64,000 nt of DNA, from NCBI RefSeq assembly GCF_001658005.1, contig NZ_CP015986.1:1116001-1180000 (forward strand). The letters run 5' to 3'. Below the pieces are notes generated by a model. That model saw only the letters and a list, made by a program, of their open reading frames with translations, had not been told where the DNA came from and made no database searches. Both the position numbers and the translations under genes were made by a program. Below are positions 8,536 through 16,520 of this stretch, one piece after another. Numbering within the stretch: position 1 is the stretch's first letter; every line of letters starts with the position of its first letter. Source of the stretch: Sphingobium sp. EP60837 (GTDB taxonomy: Bacteria > Pseudomonadota > Alphaproteobacteria > Sphingomonadales > Sphingomonadaceae).

Positions 8536-8571
8536 ACATGGTCAGGAAGCAGGGCTATCCGCGACACCGCA

Positions 8572-9981
8572 TTAAGAGGTGACATTATCCGCAATGTCCT
8601 CCGCCAGGCGATCCAGTTCGGCTGGGCGCTTTCTCTTGCTGATCAAGGCGTAAGCAAGTTCCCCCTCCTGCCAATAGGCAACCGTCTTGCCATTGCGGGT
8701 AAGCACCGCGGGTTTCGCGGGCGCTACGCCATCGTCGCGGACTGCAAAAAGCGAGACCGGGCGGCTGATATCATTGGTGATGGTCATTTGCAGGCTGGGG
8801 CCGCTGTCGGAGGGGAAAAGCTGGACATCGGTTACGCGCCAACCCCGAGGCAGGATCGGAAGCGCGATGCGGGCGTATGAGCCGACTTCGCCGACGTTGA
8901 ACACCGCAGGGGGCGAACGCCGAAGGGCTGCCCGCATTTCCGCCACATGGTGCGATTGCAAGGCTTCCTGAATGAAATATTCCTCCGCCTGCCCCCGATC
9001 GACGGGAAGGCCCTTTCCGACGATGAACCAGCCACCCGCCAGCACCAATAAGGCCGCGGCGACGCGCGCAAGGTTCGCCGCTCCCCGATGGCGGCTGAGC
9101 GAGGCGGGACGCGCGCGAGAGCTTCTGTGCGGAAGGGGGATTACGCTGGCCGCAGGCGGATTGGCGACGGCGCTTTGGCGATGAAAGACTGCGTCGAAAT
9201 GCTGGCCCGTGTCGTCGGGATTGACGCGCTTGAAGCCATGACGCTCCAGCAGGCCGAACACCTCGCTAGCCTTGGCGCCGTAGCGGCCAAGATTGCGGTC
9301 ATCGACTTCGACGACGGCCGCGCGGGTCTGCGGCAGGTCGAGAATCGGCTGCAATCCCTGCAGCACCGCATATTCAAATCCCTCCACGTCAATTTTCACG
9401 GTGATGGACCTGTCGCCGATCAGCTTGAGGAGGCCGGGAAAGTCGCTGATCGACAAGGTCATGACCCGCTCGCCCGTCTGAACAGGCTCATTTGCGATGG
9501 AGAAGCGGCCGGAGTGGCCAGACGCGCTGTTATCGAGCAGTTCGGGCTGGGTCAGCGCCGCAAGCGCCATATTAAAGGGCAGGACATTGTCCAACGCATT
9601 GAGGCCGATGTTCCGGACGAGCTTGGCGAAGGTGGAAAAACACGGTTCGAAGGCGACGACCAGCCCATCGGCCCCGACCTGCTCGGCCGCCAGAAGCGTG
9701 AAGACGCCGCAATTGGCTCCAACATCGATGAAACAGTCGCCCGGCTGAAGATTTGTCACTTCATTGGACACCCGCTCGCCATATTTACCCGTCAGCCCAA
9801 GCAGATGAGTCCGGTCCCGGACATCGAAGCCAAGGCAAACATCGCCATAGCTGGACCGGACCGGCGTGCCATCCAGCATCGCGGCAAAGGGTGACAGCAG
9901 CCGCCATTTGCCACGGAAGCGAGGCAGGTGATGAATATAGAGGTTCAACAGCCAAGATCGAACCATCCTGGAATCAGGCAT
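8572..9981 (-). CDS. FkbM-family methyltransferase fused to an anti-sigma-like membrane/periplasmic domain
   Basis: In this 469-residue protein, residues about 60-270 form an FkbM SAM-dependent methyltransferase with FIDVGANCGVFTLLA (SAM loop) and VKIDVEGFEYAVLQG. After a basic linker a single transmembrane helix follows at about 303-322 (RVAAALLVLAGGWFIVG). The last 140 residues resemble the periplasmic domain of alphaproteobacterial anti-sigma factors of the RsiW-like type: WRVTDVQLFPSDSGPSLQMT, then SLFAVRDD and VAYWQEGELAYAL. The zinc-binding N-terminal anti-sigma domain is absent and its place is taken by the methyltransferase. No sigma-factor gene is adjacent. The fusion may reflect a deletion joining two genes or a genuine new architecture; there is no frame break in between. 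Confidence 0.8.
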   Translation of the reverse strand: MPDSRMVRSWLLNLYIHHLPRFRGKWRLLSPFAAMLDGTPVRSSYGDVCLGFDVRDRTHLLGLTGKYGERVSNEVTNLQPGDCFIDVGANCGVFTLLAAEQVGADGLVVAFEPCFSTFAKLVRNIGLNALDNVLPFNMALAALTQPELLDNSASGHSGRFSIANEPVQTGERVMTLSISDFPGLLKLIGDRSITVKIDVEGFEYAVLQGLQPILDLPQTRAAVVEVDDRNLGRYGAKASEVFGLLERHGFKRVNPDDTGQHFDAVFHRQSAVANPPAASVIPLPHRSSRARPASLSRHRGAANLARVAAALLVLAGGWFIVGKGLPVDRGQAEEYFIQEALQSHHVAEMRAALRRSPPAVFNVGEVGSYARIALPILPRGWRVTDVQLFPSDSGPSLQMTITNDISRPVSLFAVRDDGVAPAKPAVLTRNGKTVAYWQEGELAYALISKRKRPAELDRLAEDIADNVTS

Positions 9982-10108
9982 CAGCGCACCTCGCTTTAAT
10001 CCCGAACATGTCTAAGCCACGCTATCCGCCAATGGTGAACTTTTCCGGGTTACTCCCCTTGCCGGTCACCTGAGAATCGAGGCACCGCAACCTACATGCG
10101 GTCCGGCG

Positions 10109-10972
10109 CTACTCCGCCGCGACGGCCTCTACGATTTTGGGGGCTGGCGCGCCTGTAAGCCAATGGCTGAGATCCTTCTGCAGAATGTCCTGAAGGATAA
10201 GGATGTCCTCGCGGTAGAACTCCCGAAGCATCTGCTGCAATTCCTCGGTCAGGGGCGGGTAACGAACCGGCGCCGCCAAAGATGCCCGCAGCTTCACCAT
10301 CCATGGGTGAGAGCGTAGTGGGTCGAGGATCGGCCGTATCGGTTGAAGGATACGGCGCAGCGGCAGCGGCAGCATCGGGCTGGCGCTGTCATTCTTGCGG
10401 CTCGCAACTTCTTCCGGTGCGATATGCACGGGTACGCCGATATGTGCGCACACATCCGCTACCGCCTTTTCGGGTGCCTGCCGCAGCGATTCATACAGGA
10501 TCACGTGAATCTGGTGGCGCGGATAGTGCAGTAGGAAGCGCCCTAGATGCGCGCCGTAAAGGCCGCCGGTCAGAAAGCGTGCCCCTTCCGGCTTCGCGCC
10601 TTGAAGATATTCGCGCAGATCGCCGCTCACCCATCCCCGCCGGAACAACATGCAATAGTCGGAATATGCGCGCCGAACCGGATCGCGCAGCTGGACGATC
10701 AGCCTGGCTTCGGGCAACGCGCTCGCCATACGGACGGCCGCCAGAGGATGAGCGAAATAGTCCGCCGACTTTTCCCCCACAATCCTGCCCGCCGGGGCGG
10801 GATCGAAGAGGGAGGCATACCATGCCGGCCCCCGCTCATATTCCGAACTGAAATAGTGCGGTTCGGCGTCAGGCAGCCACAGCTGAGGATGATTGCGGAG
10901 TTGATGTGCGATCCAGGTGGTCGCGCCCTTTACAGCGCCGATCACGATAAAGGCTGGCTGGCGATCAGTCAT
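10109..10972 (-). CDS. PAPS-dependent sulfotransferase
   Basis: This 287-residue enzyme transfers sulfate from PAPS, here probably to a carbohydrate. The 5'-phosphosulfate-binding loop is IGAVKGATTWIAHQL and the 3'-phosphate-binding motif is QLRDPVRRAYSDY; both are diagnostic of the carbohydrate sulfotransferase fold. I chose ATG 10972, preceded by GGAAAGG on the minus strand; an upstream GTG at 11005 is possible. It lies at the left border of the polysaccharide locus, divergent from the first glycosyltransferase operon, and a second sulfotransferase lies at 29280. Together these suggest sulfation of the polymer or of a glycan precursor (inference). Confidence 0.87.
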   Translation of the reverse strand: MTDRQPAFIVIGAVKGATTWIAHQLRNHPQLWLPDAEPHYFSSEYERGPAWYASLFDPAPAGRIVGEKSADYFAHPLAAVRMASALPEARLIVQLRDPVRRAYSDYCMLFRRGWVSGDLREYLQGAKPEGARFLTGGLYGAHLGRFLLHYPRHQIHVILYESLRQAPEKAVADVCAHIGVPVHIAPEEVASRKNDSASPMLPLPLRRILQPIRPILDPLRSHPWMVKLRASLAAPVRYPPLTEELQQMLREFYREDILILQDILQKDLSHWLTGAPAPKIVEAVAAE

Positions 10973-11422
10973 GGCCGTTCGATTTGCCTTTCCAGTCGTG
11001 GACACAGCAGTGCTATTTCCGGCGGCAGAAGGACGCGGATTTTGCGAGCATTAGCCAAAGGCTTGCCCGCTCCGACGTCCCGGATCATCTGCCTTTCCCC
11101 ATCACGAGGATTTCCAGAATTTTCGCCAGGTTAGGCGAATATCGGCCTGCGGGCAGTTGTGCATCGGTACGAACCGATGAGGGGTAGCGCCACCACTCTT
11201 TTGGGTAGCAGGCACCCCAAGAAACTCGACACCTACCCGAAAGGATGCACCAGCCGCGCGACGGCTGTTCATCAGTATAGGTCGCGAAATGGTGCCGTTA
11301 ATTTCAATGGCTTCCCCCTAAGATGAGCCAAGTCCCCGGTCGCGAACGGGGTGAGCCGTCAATCGCCGGAACAGATTGGCGCAGGCATCAGAAAGGACGC
11401 TGCCCGTGCAGCATGAAATGGC
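10973..11422. promoter_or_regulatory. 450-bp divergent control region at the left edge of the polysaccharide locus
   Basis: No credible gene is visible. The stretch separates the divergent sulfotransferase and glycosyltransferase genes and so should contain both promoters. Two small perfect palindromes stand out: TTCGCC-N6-GGCGAA at 11122-11139 and CATCGGT-N4-ACCGATG at 11162-11179. A GGGTAGC direct repeat lies about 20-30 bases further on. I could not assign promoter boxes with confidence. Confidence 0.45.
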
Positions 11423-12607
11423 ATGAAAATCATTGTCGTCGCCAGTCTTGCCTATTCGCTGATCAACTTCCGCGGGCGCCTGATCGCCGCGATGATAGAG
11501 AATGGGCATGAGGTCCTGTTGTGCGCGCCGGACCATGATCCGGAAATCGAAGCCAGGTTGAAGGCGATGGGGGCAACCTATCTGCAGATGCCGATGGCCC
11601 GTGCCGGCATGAATCCGTTCATCGATATTGTGACGCTGGCATGGCTGGTTCGCTGCTTCTGGCGCGAACGCCCGCAGGCCGTCCTGGCCTACACACAAAA
11701 GCCCATCATCTATGGCGGCATCGCAAGCCGATTATTCCGCAACATCGACTTCTACGCGATGGTGAGCGGCCTTGGCCATGTATTCAGCGACGGCGGATCG
11801 CGCCTGCTGACCTGTGTTCGAGCGATCGTTTCCGTCCTTTACCGGCTGGCGATCGGCAAGTCCAAGGCGGTATTCGTCTTTAACAGCGACGATCGCGGCG
11901 AGATGTTGCGGCACCATATCATCAAGCCGGAAAGCCGGGTCATACAGGTGCCGGGATCGGGCGTGGACCTGTCCCACTATGCGCAGGCTCCCCTGCCGGA
12001 CGGGCCGGCGGTGTTCCTGATGATCGCACGGCTGCTGCGGAACAAGGGCCTGATCGAATATGTCGAGTCAGCAAAGATCGTGAAGGCCCGGTTTCCTGAA
12101 GCGCGCTTCCTCCTGCTGGGGCCGCTCGATGAAAACCCGGCCGCCATTTCCCGCGGAGATATTGCGCAATGGCACGAGGACGGGATCATCGAATATCTTG
12201 GCGAGACGCGCGACGTACGCCCCTATCTGGCGGGGGCGAGCATTTTCGTGCTGCCCAGCTGGTATCGCGAAGGGTTGCCCCGCACCATATTGGAAGCAAT
12301 GTCGGTGGGTCGTGGCGTGATCACGACCGATATGCCGGGTTGCCGTGAACCGATTGTCCAGGGGATCAACGGCTTTGTGGTCGAACCGCGCAGCGTCCGG
12401 GCGCTTGCGGACGCGATGCTCACTGTCTGCGCACAGCCGGAGCTGCCCTTGCGCCTCTCCCGCGCTGCGCGAAGGACGGCGGAGGAGCGTTATTCGGTTG
12501 AGCGGGTGAATGCCATGCTGCTTTCAGCCATGGAGATAAAGGGCGTCAGCGCCGATCGAGGCGGAAGACCTGCCCTGAACGGGCGGTTGGCGGCCGGAGA
12601 ATCCTGA
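11423..12607 (+). CDS. Glycosyltransferase family 4 (PglA/WbpT-like)
   Basis: This 394-residue GT-B retaining glycosyltransferase starts with a GT4 N-terminal domain (MKIIVVASLAYSLINFRG; the GLGHVFSDG loop is typical of the subfamily next to PglC-like enzymes). The C-terminal nucleotide-sugar-binding domain contains LRNKGLIEYVESA and the E-x7-E-like FVLPSWYREGLPRTILEAMS. It overlaps the downstream sugar-phosphate transferase gene by TGATG. In comparable loci this enzyme adds the second sugar onto the undecaprenyl-linked sugar made by its neighbour; the specific donor is not deducible. Confidence 0.9.
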   Translation: MKIIVVASLAYSLINFRGRLIAAMIENGHEVLLCAPDHDPEIEARLKAMGATYLQMPMARAGMNPFIDIVTLAWLVRCFWRERPQAVLAYTQKPIIYGGIASRLFRNIDFYAMVSGLGHVFSDGGSRLLTCVRAIVSVLYRLAIGKSKAVFVFNSDDRGEMLRHHIIKPESRVIQVPGSGVDLSHYAQAPLPDGPAVFLMIARLLRNKGLIEYVESAKIVKARFPEARFLLLGPLDENPAAISRGDIAQWHEDGIIEYLGETRDVRPYLAGASIFVLPSWYREGLPRTILEAMSVGRGVITTDMPGCREPIVQGINGFVVEPRSVRALADAMLTVCAQPELPLRLSRAARRTAEERYSVERVNAMLLSAMEIKGVSADRGGRPALNGRLAAGES

Positions 12608-13209
12608 TGCCAACAAGGCGATTGGTCGATGTCCTGCTTGCTTCCACGGGGCTTGTGCTGTTCGCTCCGCTGATGGCGGTGATTGGCGGCTCTATCCGCA
12701 TAGTGGATGGCGCGCCGGTGTTGTTCAAACAGACCCGAGTGACGCGGGGAGGCCGGCTGTTCGAAGTGCTCAAGTTCCGCACGATGAACGACAGGCGCGA
12801 CTCCGAAGGGCGGTTGCTGCCCGACAGCATGCGCACCACCGCGCTGGGCGGCTTCCTCCGGCGCTTTCGCCTGGATGAACTGCCGCAGCTCTGGAACATC
12901 CTGACGGGCGCCATGACCCTGATCGGGCCACGACCGCTGCTACCCCCAACGATCGCGCAAGCCGGTGAGAGGGGACGGTTGCGATGCACCGTGCGGCCCG
13001 GCCTTACGGGATGGGCGCAGGTCAATGGCAACACGCTGCTGAACGATCAGGACAAGATCGCGCTGGACCTTTGGTATATCGCGAACCGCTCCTTGCGGCT
13101 CGACCTCACCATTCTTGCGCGCACCGTCAGGGTTGCTTTGGGCGGCGAGCGTTTCAACCTTTTGTCGATAAGGAGGGCGCATGAAGGCCATACTCGTAGG
13201 CGCGGTTGA
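12607..13209 (+). CDS. Initiating sugar-phosphate transferase (PglC-type monotopic PGT)
   Basis: This 200-residue enzyme of the bacterial sugar transferase family moves a sugar phosphate from UDP-sugar to undecaprenyl phosphate, the first membrane step of repeat-unit assembly. It is the short form: one N-terminal re-entrant helix (RLVDVLLASTGLVLFAPLM) and the catalytic domain only, with LKFRTM, RRFRLDELPQLWNIL (the catalytic Asp-Glu pair) and IGPRPL, ending in VRPGLTGWAQVNG. Short PGTs of this type usually prefer diacetamido or 4-amino-6-deoxy sugars, consistent with the dehydratase and aminotransferase genes at 24.5-27.9 kb. Its 3' end overlaps the formyltransferase gene by 29 bases. Confidence 0.93.
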   Translation: MPTRRLVDVLLASTGLVLFAPLMAVIGGSIRIVDGAPVLFKQTRVTRGGRLFEVLKFRTMNDRRDSEGRLLPDSMRTTALGGFLRRFRLDELPQLWNILTGAMTLIGPRPLLPPTIAQAGERGRLRCTVRPGLTGWAQVNGNTLLNDQDKIALDLWYIANRSLRLDLTILARTVRVALGGERFNLLSIRRAHEGHTRRRG

Positions 13210-14104
13210 AAGCACCAAGATCGCCCTCAAATGCCTCGCCGCCTCGGCCAAATGGGATCTGGCTGCCGTCTTCACGCTTCCGCCGGATCTTTCCGGGCGT
13301 CATTCCGATTTCGTCGATCTTGCCGAGGAGGCCGCAAGAGCGGGCACGCGGATCGTGCGCACCGCGAACATCAATTCCGATACTGCCCTGCAGGCGATCC
13401 GCGAGATGGAGCCGGACTATATTTTCGTCATCGGCTGGTCGCAGATTTGCGGTGAGCAGTTCAGGGCGACGGCAAGCAAAGGTGTGGTGGGCTATCATCC
13501 TGCGCCCCTGCCCCGCCTGCGCGGGCGCGCGGTCATCCCCTGGACCATCCTGCTGGACGAGCCCATCTCCGCCTCCTCCCTTTTCCTGATCGACGAAGGC
13601 GTGGATAGCGGCCCCCTGCTTGGCCAGCGATATTTCCACCTGGCGCCCGACGAGACGGCGGCGACGCTTTACGCCAAGCATATGGCGCGGTTGGAAGAGA
13701 TGCTGCCTATGGTGCTGGAGGATATCGCCAGCGGATCCCCGATACTGTCGATCCAAGATGAACGCTGCGCCACCTATGCCGCGCGTAGGCGGCCCGAAGA
13801 TGGCCTCATCGATTGGGCGCAGCCTGCATCGGCCGTCTGGCGCTGCGTCAGGGCCTGCGGCGATCCCTATCCGGGGGCGTGGACCAGCTATGGCGATGAC
13901 CGGATCGTCATAGAGGCGGCCGTTCCCATACCGCTCCACCATCATGCCGCAGCATTGGCGGGTCAGATTGTGGAGCGGGGCGAAGGGGGCTTCACCGTGA
14001 AATGCGGCGACGATCAGGGGCTGCTTGTATCGCGATGGCGGACGGCTCGAGAAAAGCCCTTGCCTAATCACGCCATATTGGGGCGGCCGAAGGCGGCGGC
14101 ATGA
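13181..14104 (+). CDS. Formyltransferase-fold protein (nucleotide-sugar N-formyltransferase candidate)
   Basis: A 307-residue member of the Fmt/ArnA-N family. The substrate loop YHPAPLPRLRGRAVIPW and the conserved Asp segment DEGVDSGPLLGQ are clear, followed by a C-terminal subdomain. In ArnA and Fmt the catalytic triad is N-x-H...D. Here the residue two before the His is Gly (VVGYHPAP), so His and Asp remain but the Asn does not; a subfamily with G-[FY]-HP is, as far as I recall, known. Placed beside a PglC-type transferase and a PIG-L deacetylase, the simplest idea is N-formylation of a 4-amino sugar from N10-formyl-THF. GGAGG at 13171-13175 precedes ATG 13181, and the stop overlaps the next gene. 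Confidence 0.82.
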   Translation: MKAILVGAVESTKIALKCLAASAKWDLAAVFTLPPDLSGRHSDFVDLAEEAARAGTRIVRTANINSDTALQAIREMEPDYIFVIGWSQICGEQFRATASKGVVGYHPAPLPRLRGRAVIPWTILLDEPISASSLFLIDEGVDSGPLLGQRYFHLAPDETAATLYAKHMARLEEMLPMVLEDIASGSPILSIQDERCATYAARRRPEDGLIDWAQPASAVWRCVRACGDPYPGAWTSYGDDRIVIEAAVPIPLHHHAAALAGQIVERGEGGFTVKCGDDQGLLVSRWRTAREKPLPNHAILGRPKAAA

Positions 14105-14784
14105 CAATGATAGACAATATTCAGCGCGCCATGGTGATCGCTCCCCACCCGGATGACGAAGTGCTGGGGTGCGGCGGGACGATCGCGCGCCTGGTCTCGC
14201 TCGGCCGCCATGTCGAGGTCGTCGTGGCGACACGGGGCAGCGCGCCGATGTTCGATGCTGAACAGGTCGAGAAGGTACAGACTGAGGCGCGGCGGGCACA
14301 TGCCATGCTGGGCATCGCGCGCACGCATTTTTTGGACTTTCCCGCAGCGATGCTGGATTCCCTACCGCGTGCCGAGCTGAACCAGGGCATCGGCACGCTC
14401 GTCGCCCAATGCCGCCCCGACGCCCTGTTCATACCCTTCGTCGGTGATTTGCACTTCGATCATGGGCTGATTTTCGAAGCGGCGATGGTGGCGGCAAGGC
14501 CGGTCGGCGCGCACTATCCCGCGCGCGTGCTCGCTTATGAAACCGTGTCGGAGACGAACTGGGCGGCCCCCTATCTAGGGCCAGCATTCCAGCCAAACCT
14601 GTTTGTCGATATAAGCGGCCATCTCGATCGCAAGATCGAGGCATTCAGCTGTTTCGCGTCGCAGGTGCGCCCCTTCCCCAACGAACGATCCGTCGAAACA
14701 TTGCGGGCGCTGGCTCAAGTCCGGGGCAGCTGCGTTAACCGGGAAGCGGCCGAAGCATTCGTCCTGATCCGGGAGGTGTCCTGA
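14101..14784 (+). CDS. PIG-L family deacetylase
   Basis: A 227-residue zinc-dependent N-deacetylase of the LmbE/PIG-L type. The metal motif HPDDEVLGCGGTIA is at residues about 16-29 and the third ligand region is GDLHFDHGL. Family members remove N-acetyl groups from sugars such as GlcNAc-inositol or from antibiotic precursors. It overlaps the formyltransferase gene by four bases (ATGA) and is followed after one base by the ATP-grasp gene, so all three are probably made together. A deacetylase beside a formyltransferase suggests exchange of an N-acyl group on a repeat-unit sugar (inference). Confidence 0.88.
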   Translation: MTMIDNIQRAMVIAPHPDDEVLGCGGTIARLVSLGRHVEVVVATRGSAPMFDAEQVEKVQTEARRAHAMLGIARTHFLDFPAAMLDSLPRAELNQGIGTLVAQCRPDALFIPFVGDLHFDHGLIFEAAMVAARPVGAHYPARVLAYETVSETNWAAPYLGPAFQPNLFVDISGHLDRKIEAFSCFASQVRPFPNERSVETLRALAQVRGSCVNREAAEAFVLIREVS

Positions 14785-14785
14785 C

Positions 14786-15826
14786 ATGGACTTGGCCACG
14801 ACAAGCCATCGAGAAGGTTCCGCACTATTGGGCACGGAAATGGAGCAAGGGACACCCGGCGGGCGGTCGCTGCGCATGATGTTGAGCTCGGCAGGCCGCC
14901 GGGTCAGCCTCTTGCGCAGCTTTCGTGAGGCGGCAGGTGCGTTGGGCGCAGACCTGACCATCTTCGCATGCGACATGACGCCGGAGTGGAGCCCAGCCTG
15001 CATGGAAGCGGACAAGGCCTTTGCTGCGCCTCCAGCGGAAAGCGGCGAGTTCATCCCGGCGATGCTCGACATCTGCAAGGGTGAGCAGATCGGGTTGGTC
15101 GTGCCTACCATCGACACCGAACTGCTGGCCTATAGCCAGGCGCGGGACCAGTTCAGCGCCATCGGCTGCCATGTTGCCGTGAGCGACGAGCCGCTGGTTC
15201 AAATGGCGCGCGACAAGCTGGCGACGGCGACCTTCCTGGCGCAGGCCGGCCTCCCCTCCCCCCGCACCATTGCGCTCGAGGAGTTTTTGGACGGCGCTGC
15301 AAACCTTACACTGCCGCTCCTCGCCAAGCCGCGGCATGGCAGTTCGAGCCGCGGCATCATGATGGTGCATGATCGCGAACAGCTGCTGGGCCTGAAGAAG
15401 GCCGAACCCTATATTTTGCAGGAATATCTGCACGGCCGTGAATTCACCATAAGCCTTTATTTCGATCAGGAAGGCGCGCTGAAATGCGCGATCCCGCACG
15501 AGCGGCTGCGCGTGCGTTCAGGCGAGGTGGAAAAGGGAATCACGGTTCGCGATCGGGCGCTGCAGGACGTCGCCTGGCGGCTTGGCGAAAGTCTGCAGGG
15601 CGCGCGCGGCGCCCTGTGTTTTCAGGTGCGCGTGGATGCGAGTGGCGCGCCCTCCATTTTCGAGATCAACGCGCGTTTTGGCGGAGGCTATCCCTTGGCG
15701 CATCAGGCGGGCGCGCGCTTTGCCTTATGGATGCTGGAGGAACGGCTCGGGCTGCCCAAGACAGCGGATGACGGCTGGCGAGATGGCGTACTGATGCTGC
15801 GGTTCGACGATGCGGTCTTTGTCTGA
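14786..15826 (+). CDS. CarB-like ATP-grasp ligase
   Basis: The 346-residue protein has a pre-ATP-grasp domain (SSAGRRVSLLRSFREAAG) and a central ATP-grasp fold with LLAKPRHGSSSRGI (nucleotide lysine and glycine loop), YILQEYLHGREFTI and the metal-binding FEINARFGGGYPLAHQ. ATP-grasp ligases of this PylC/CarB-like kind join a carboxylate to an amine through an acyl phosphate. In this setting it may attach an amino acid or other acid to an amino sugar, with the HAD protein downstream. GGGAGGTG at 14771-14778 precedes ATG 14786; internal ATGs at 14840 and 14876 are possible because the first 30 residues look non-conserved. Confidence 0.85.
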   Translation: MDLATTSHREGSALLGTEMEQGTPGGRSLRMMLSSAGRRVSLLRSFREAAGALGADLTIFACDMTPEWSPACMEADKAFAAPPAESGEFIPAMLDICKGEQIGLVVPTIDTELLAYSQARDQFSAIGCHVAVSDEPLVQMARDKLATATFLAQAGLPSPRTIALEEFLDGAANLTLPLLAKPRHGSSSRGIMMVHDREQLLGLKKAEPYILQEYLHGREFTISLYFDQEGALKCAIPHERLRVRSGEVEKGITVRDRALQDVAWRLGESLQGARGALCFQVRVDASGAPSIFEINARFGGGYPLAHQAGARFALWMLEERLGLPKTADDGWRDGVLMLRFDDAVFV

Positions 15827-15839
15827 CCCAGGAGAGGCC

Positions 15840-16505
15840 ATGCGCCGTCGGTTCAGCCGGGTGATCGTCTTCGACCTGGACGACACGCTATATCTGGAGC
15901 GTGATTATGTGTTCAGCGGCTTCAAGGCGGTAGGCCGATGGGCTGCGGCCGCCTTGGGTGTCAGTGGGCTCGGGCAAGTTATGCGCAACCGTTTCGATGC
16001 CGGTTGCCGCACAAAAATCTTCGACGACAGCCTGAGGGACTTGGGGATTGACGCCCAGCCAGCGACTATCGCGCGGATGCTGGCCACCTACCGGCAGCAT
16101 CGCCCGGAAATCGGCCTGGCTCCCGACGCGGAGCGGTTTTTGGCAAGCCGTGATGCGGCAACGGCCTTCGCGGTGATAACCGACGGCTTCCTCGACGCGC
16201 AAAGGCGCAAGATCAGGGCCCTCGGCCTTTATGGGCGCGGGATTCACATGGGGATATGCACCGACAAATGGGGCCGGGACTGCTGGAAACCGAATCCGCG
16301 CGCGTTCGAACATGTAGAGCAGCTGTTTGGCCGGTCGGGTGGGGCGCTGACCTATGTCGCCGACAATCCGTCGAAGGATTTCACCGCCCCCCGCTCGTTG
16401 GGATGGAACACGGTGCAGATCGTGCGGCCGGGGCGGATACATGACTATGCGCACCGGCAGATGGTGCCAGCCGACAGAATTATCGAAACAATGGAGCAAT
16501 TCTGA
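15840..16505 (+). CDS. HAD-superfamily hydrolase
   Basis: A 221-residue phosphatase-like protein with motif I FDLDDTLYLERD (nucleophile and acid Asp), motif II VITDG, a lysine motif in KWGRDCWKPNPRAFEHV, and motif IV YVADNPSKDF. The insert of about 80 residues between motifs I and II makes a C1-type cap. The start is ATG 15840, behind AGGAGAGG at 15830-15837. It is the last gene of the plus-strand run 11.4-16.5 kb and ends 15 bases from the convergent end of the next glycosyltransferase. Pairing of HAD and ATP-grasp genes occurs in other surface-sugar loci; the substrate is unknown. Confidence 0.87.
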   Translation: MRRRFSRVIVFDLDDTLYLERDYVFSGFKAVGRWAAAALGVSGLGQVMRNRFDAGCRTKIFDDSLRDLGIDAQPATIARMLATYRQHRPEIGLAPDAERFLASRDAATAFAVITDGFLDAQRRKIRALGLYGRGIHMGICTDKWGRDCWKPNPRAFEHVEQLFGRSGGALTYVADNPSKDFTAPRSLGWNTVQIVRPGRIHDYAHRQMVPADRIIETMEQF

Positions 16506-16520
16506 AAAAGGCCGGGCCAG

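Noticed and set aside
2993..14299. Other long antisense frames, such as those opposite GH18 (3092-3838), the HK (7354-8364) and the formyltransferase (13154-14299)
   Set aside because: They have no ribosome sites, no family features, and they lie opposite well-supported genes.
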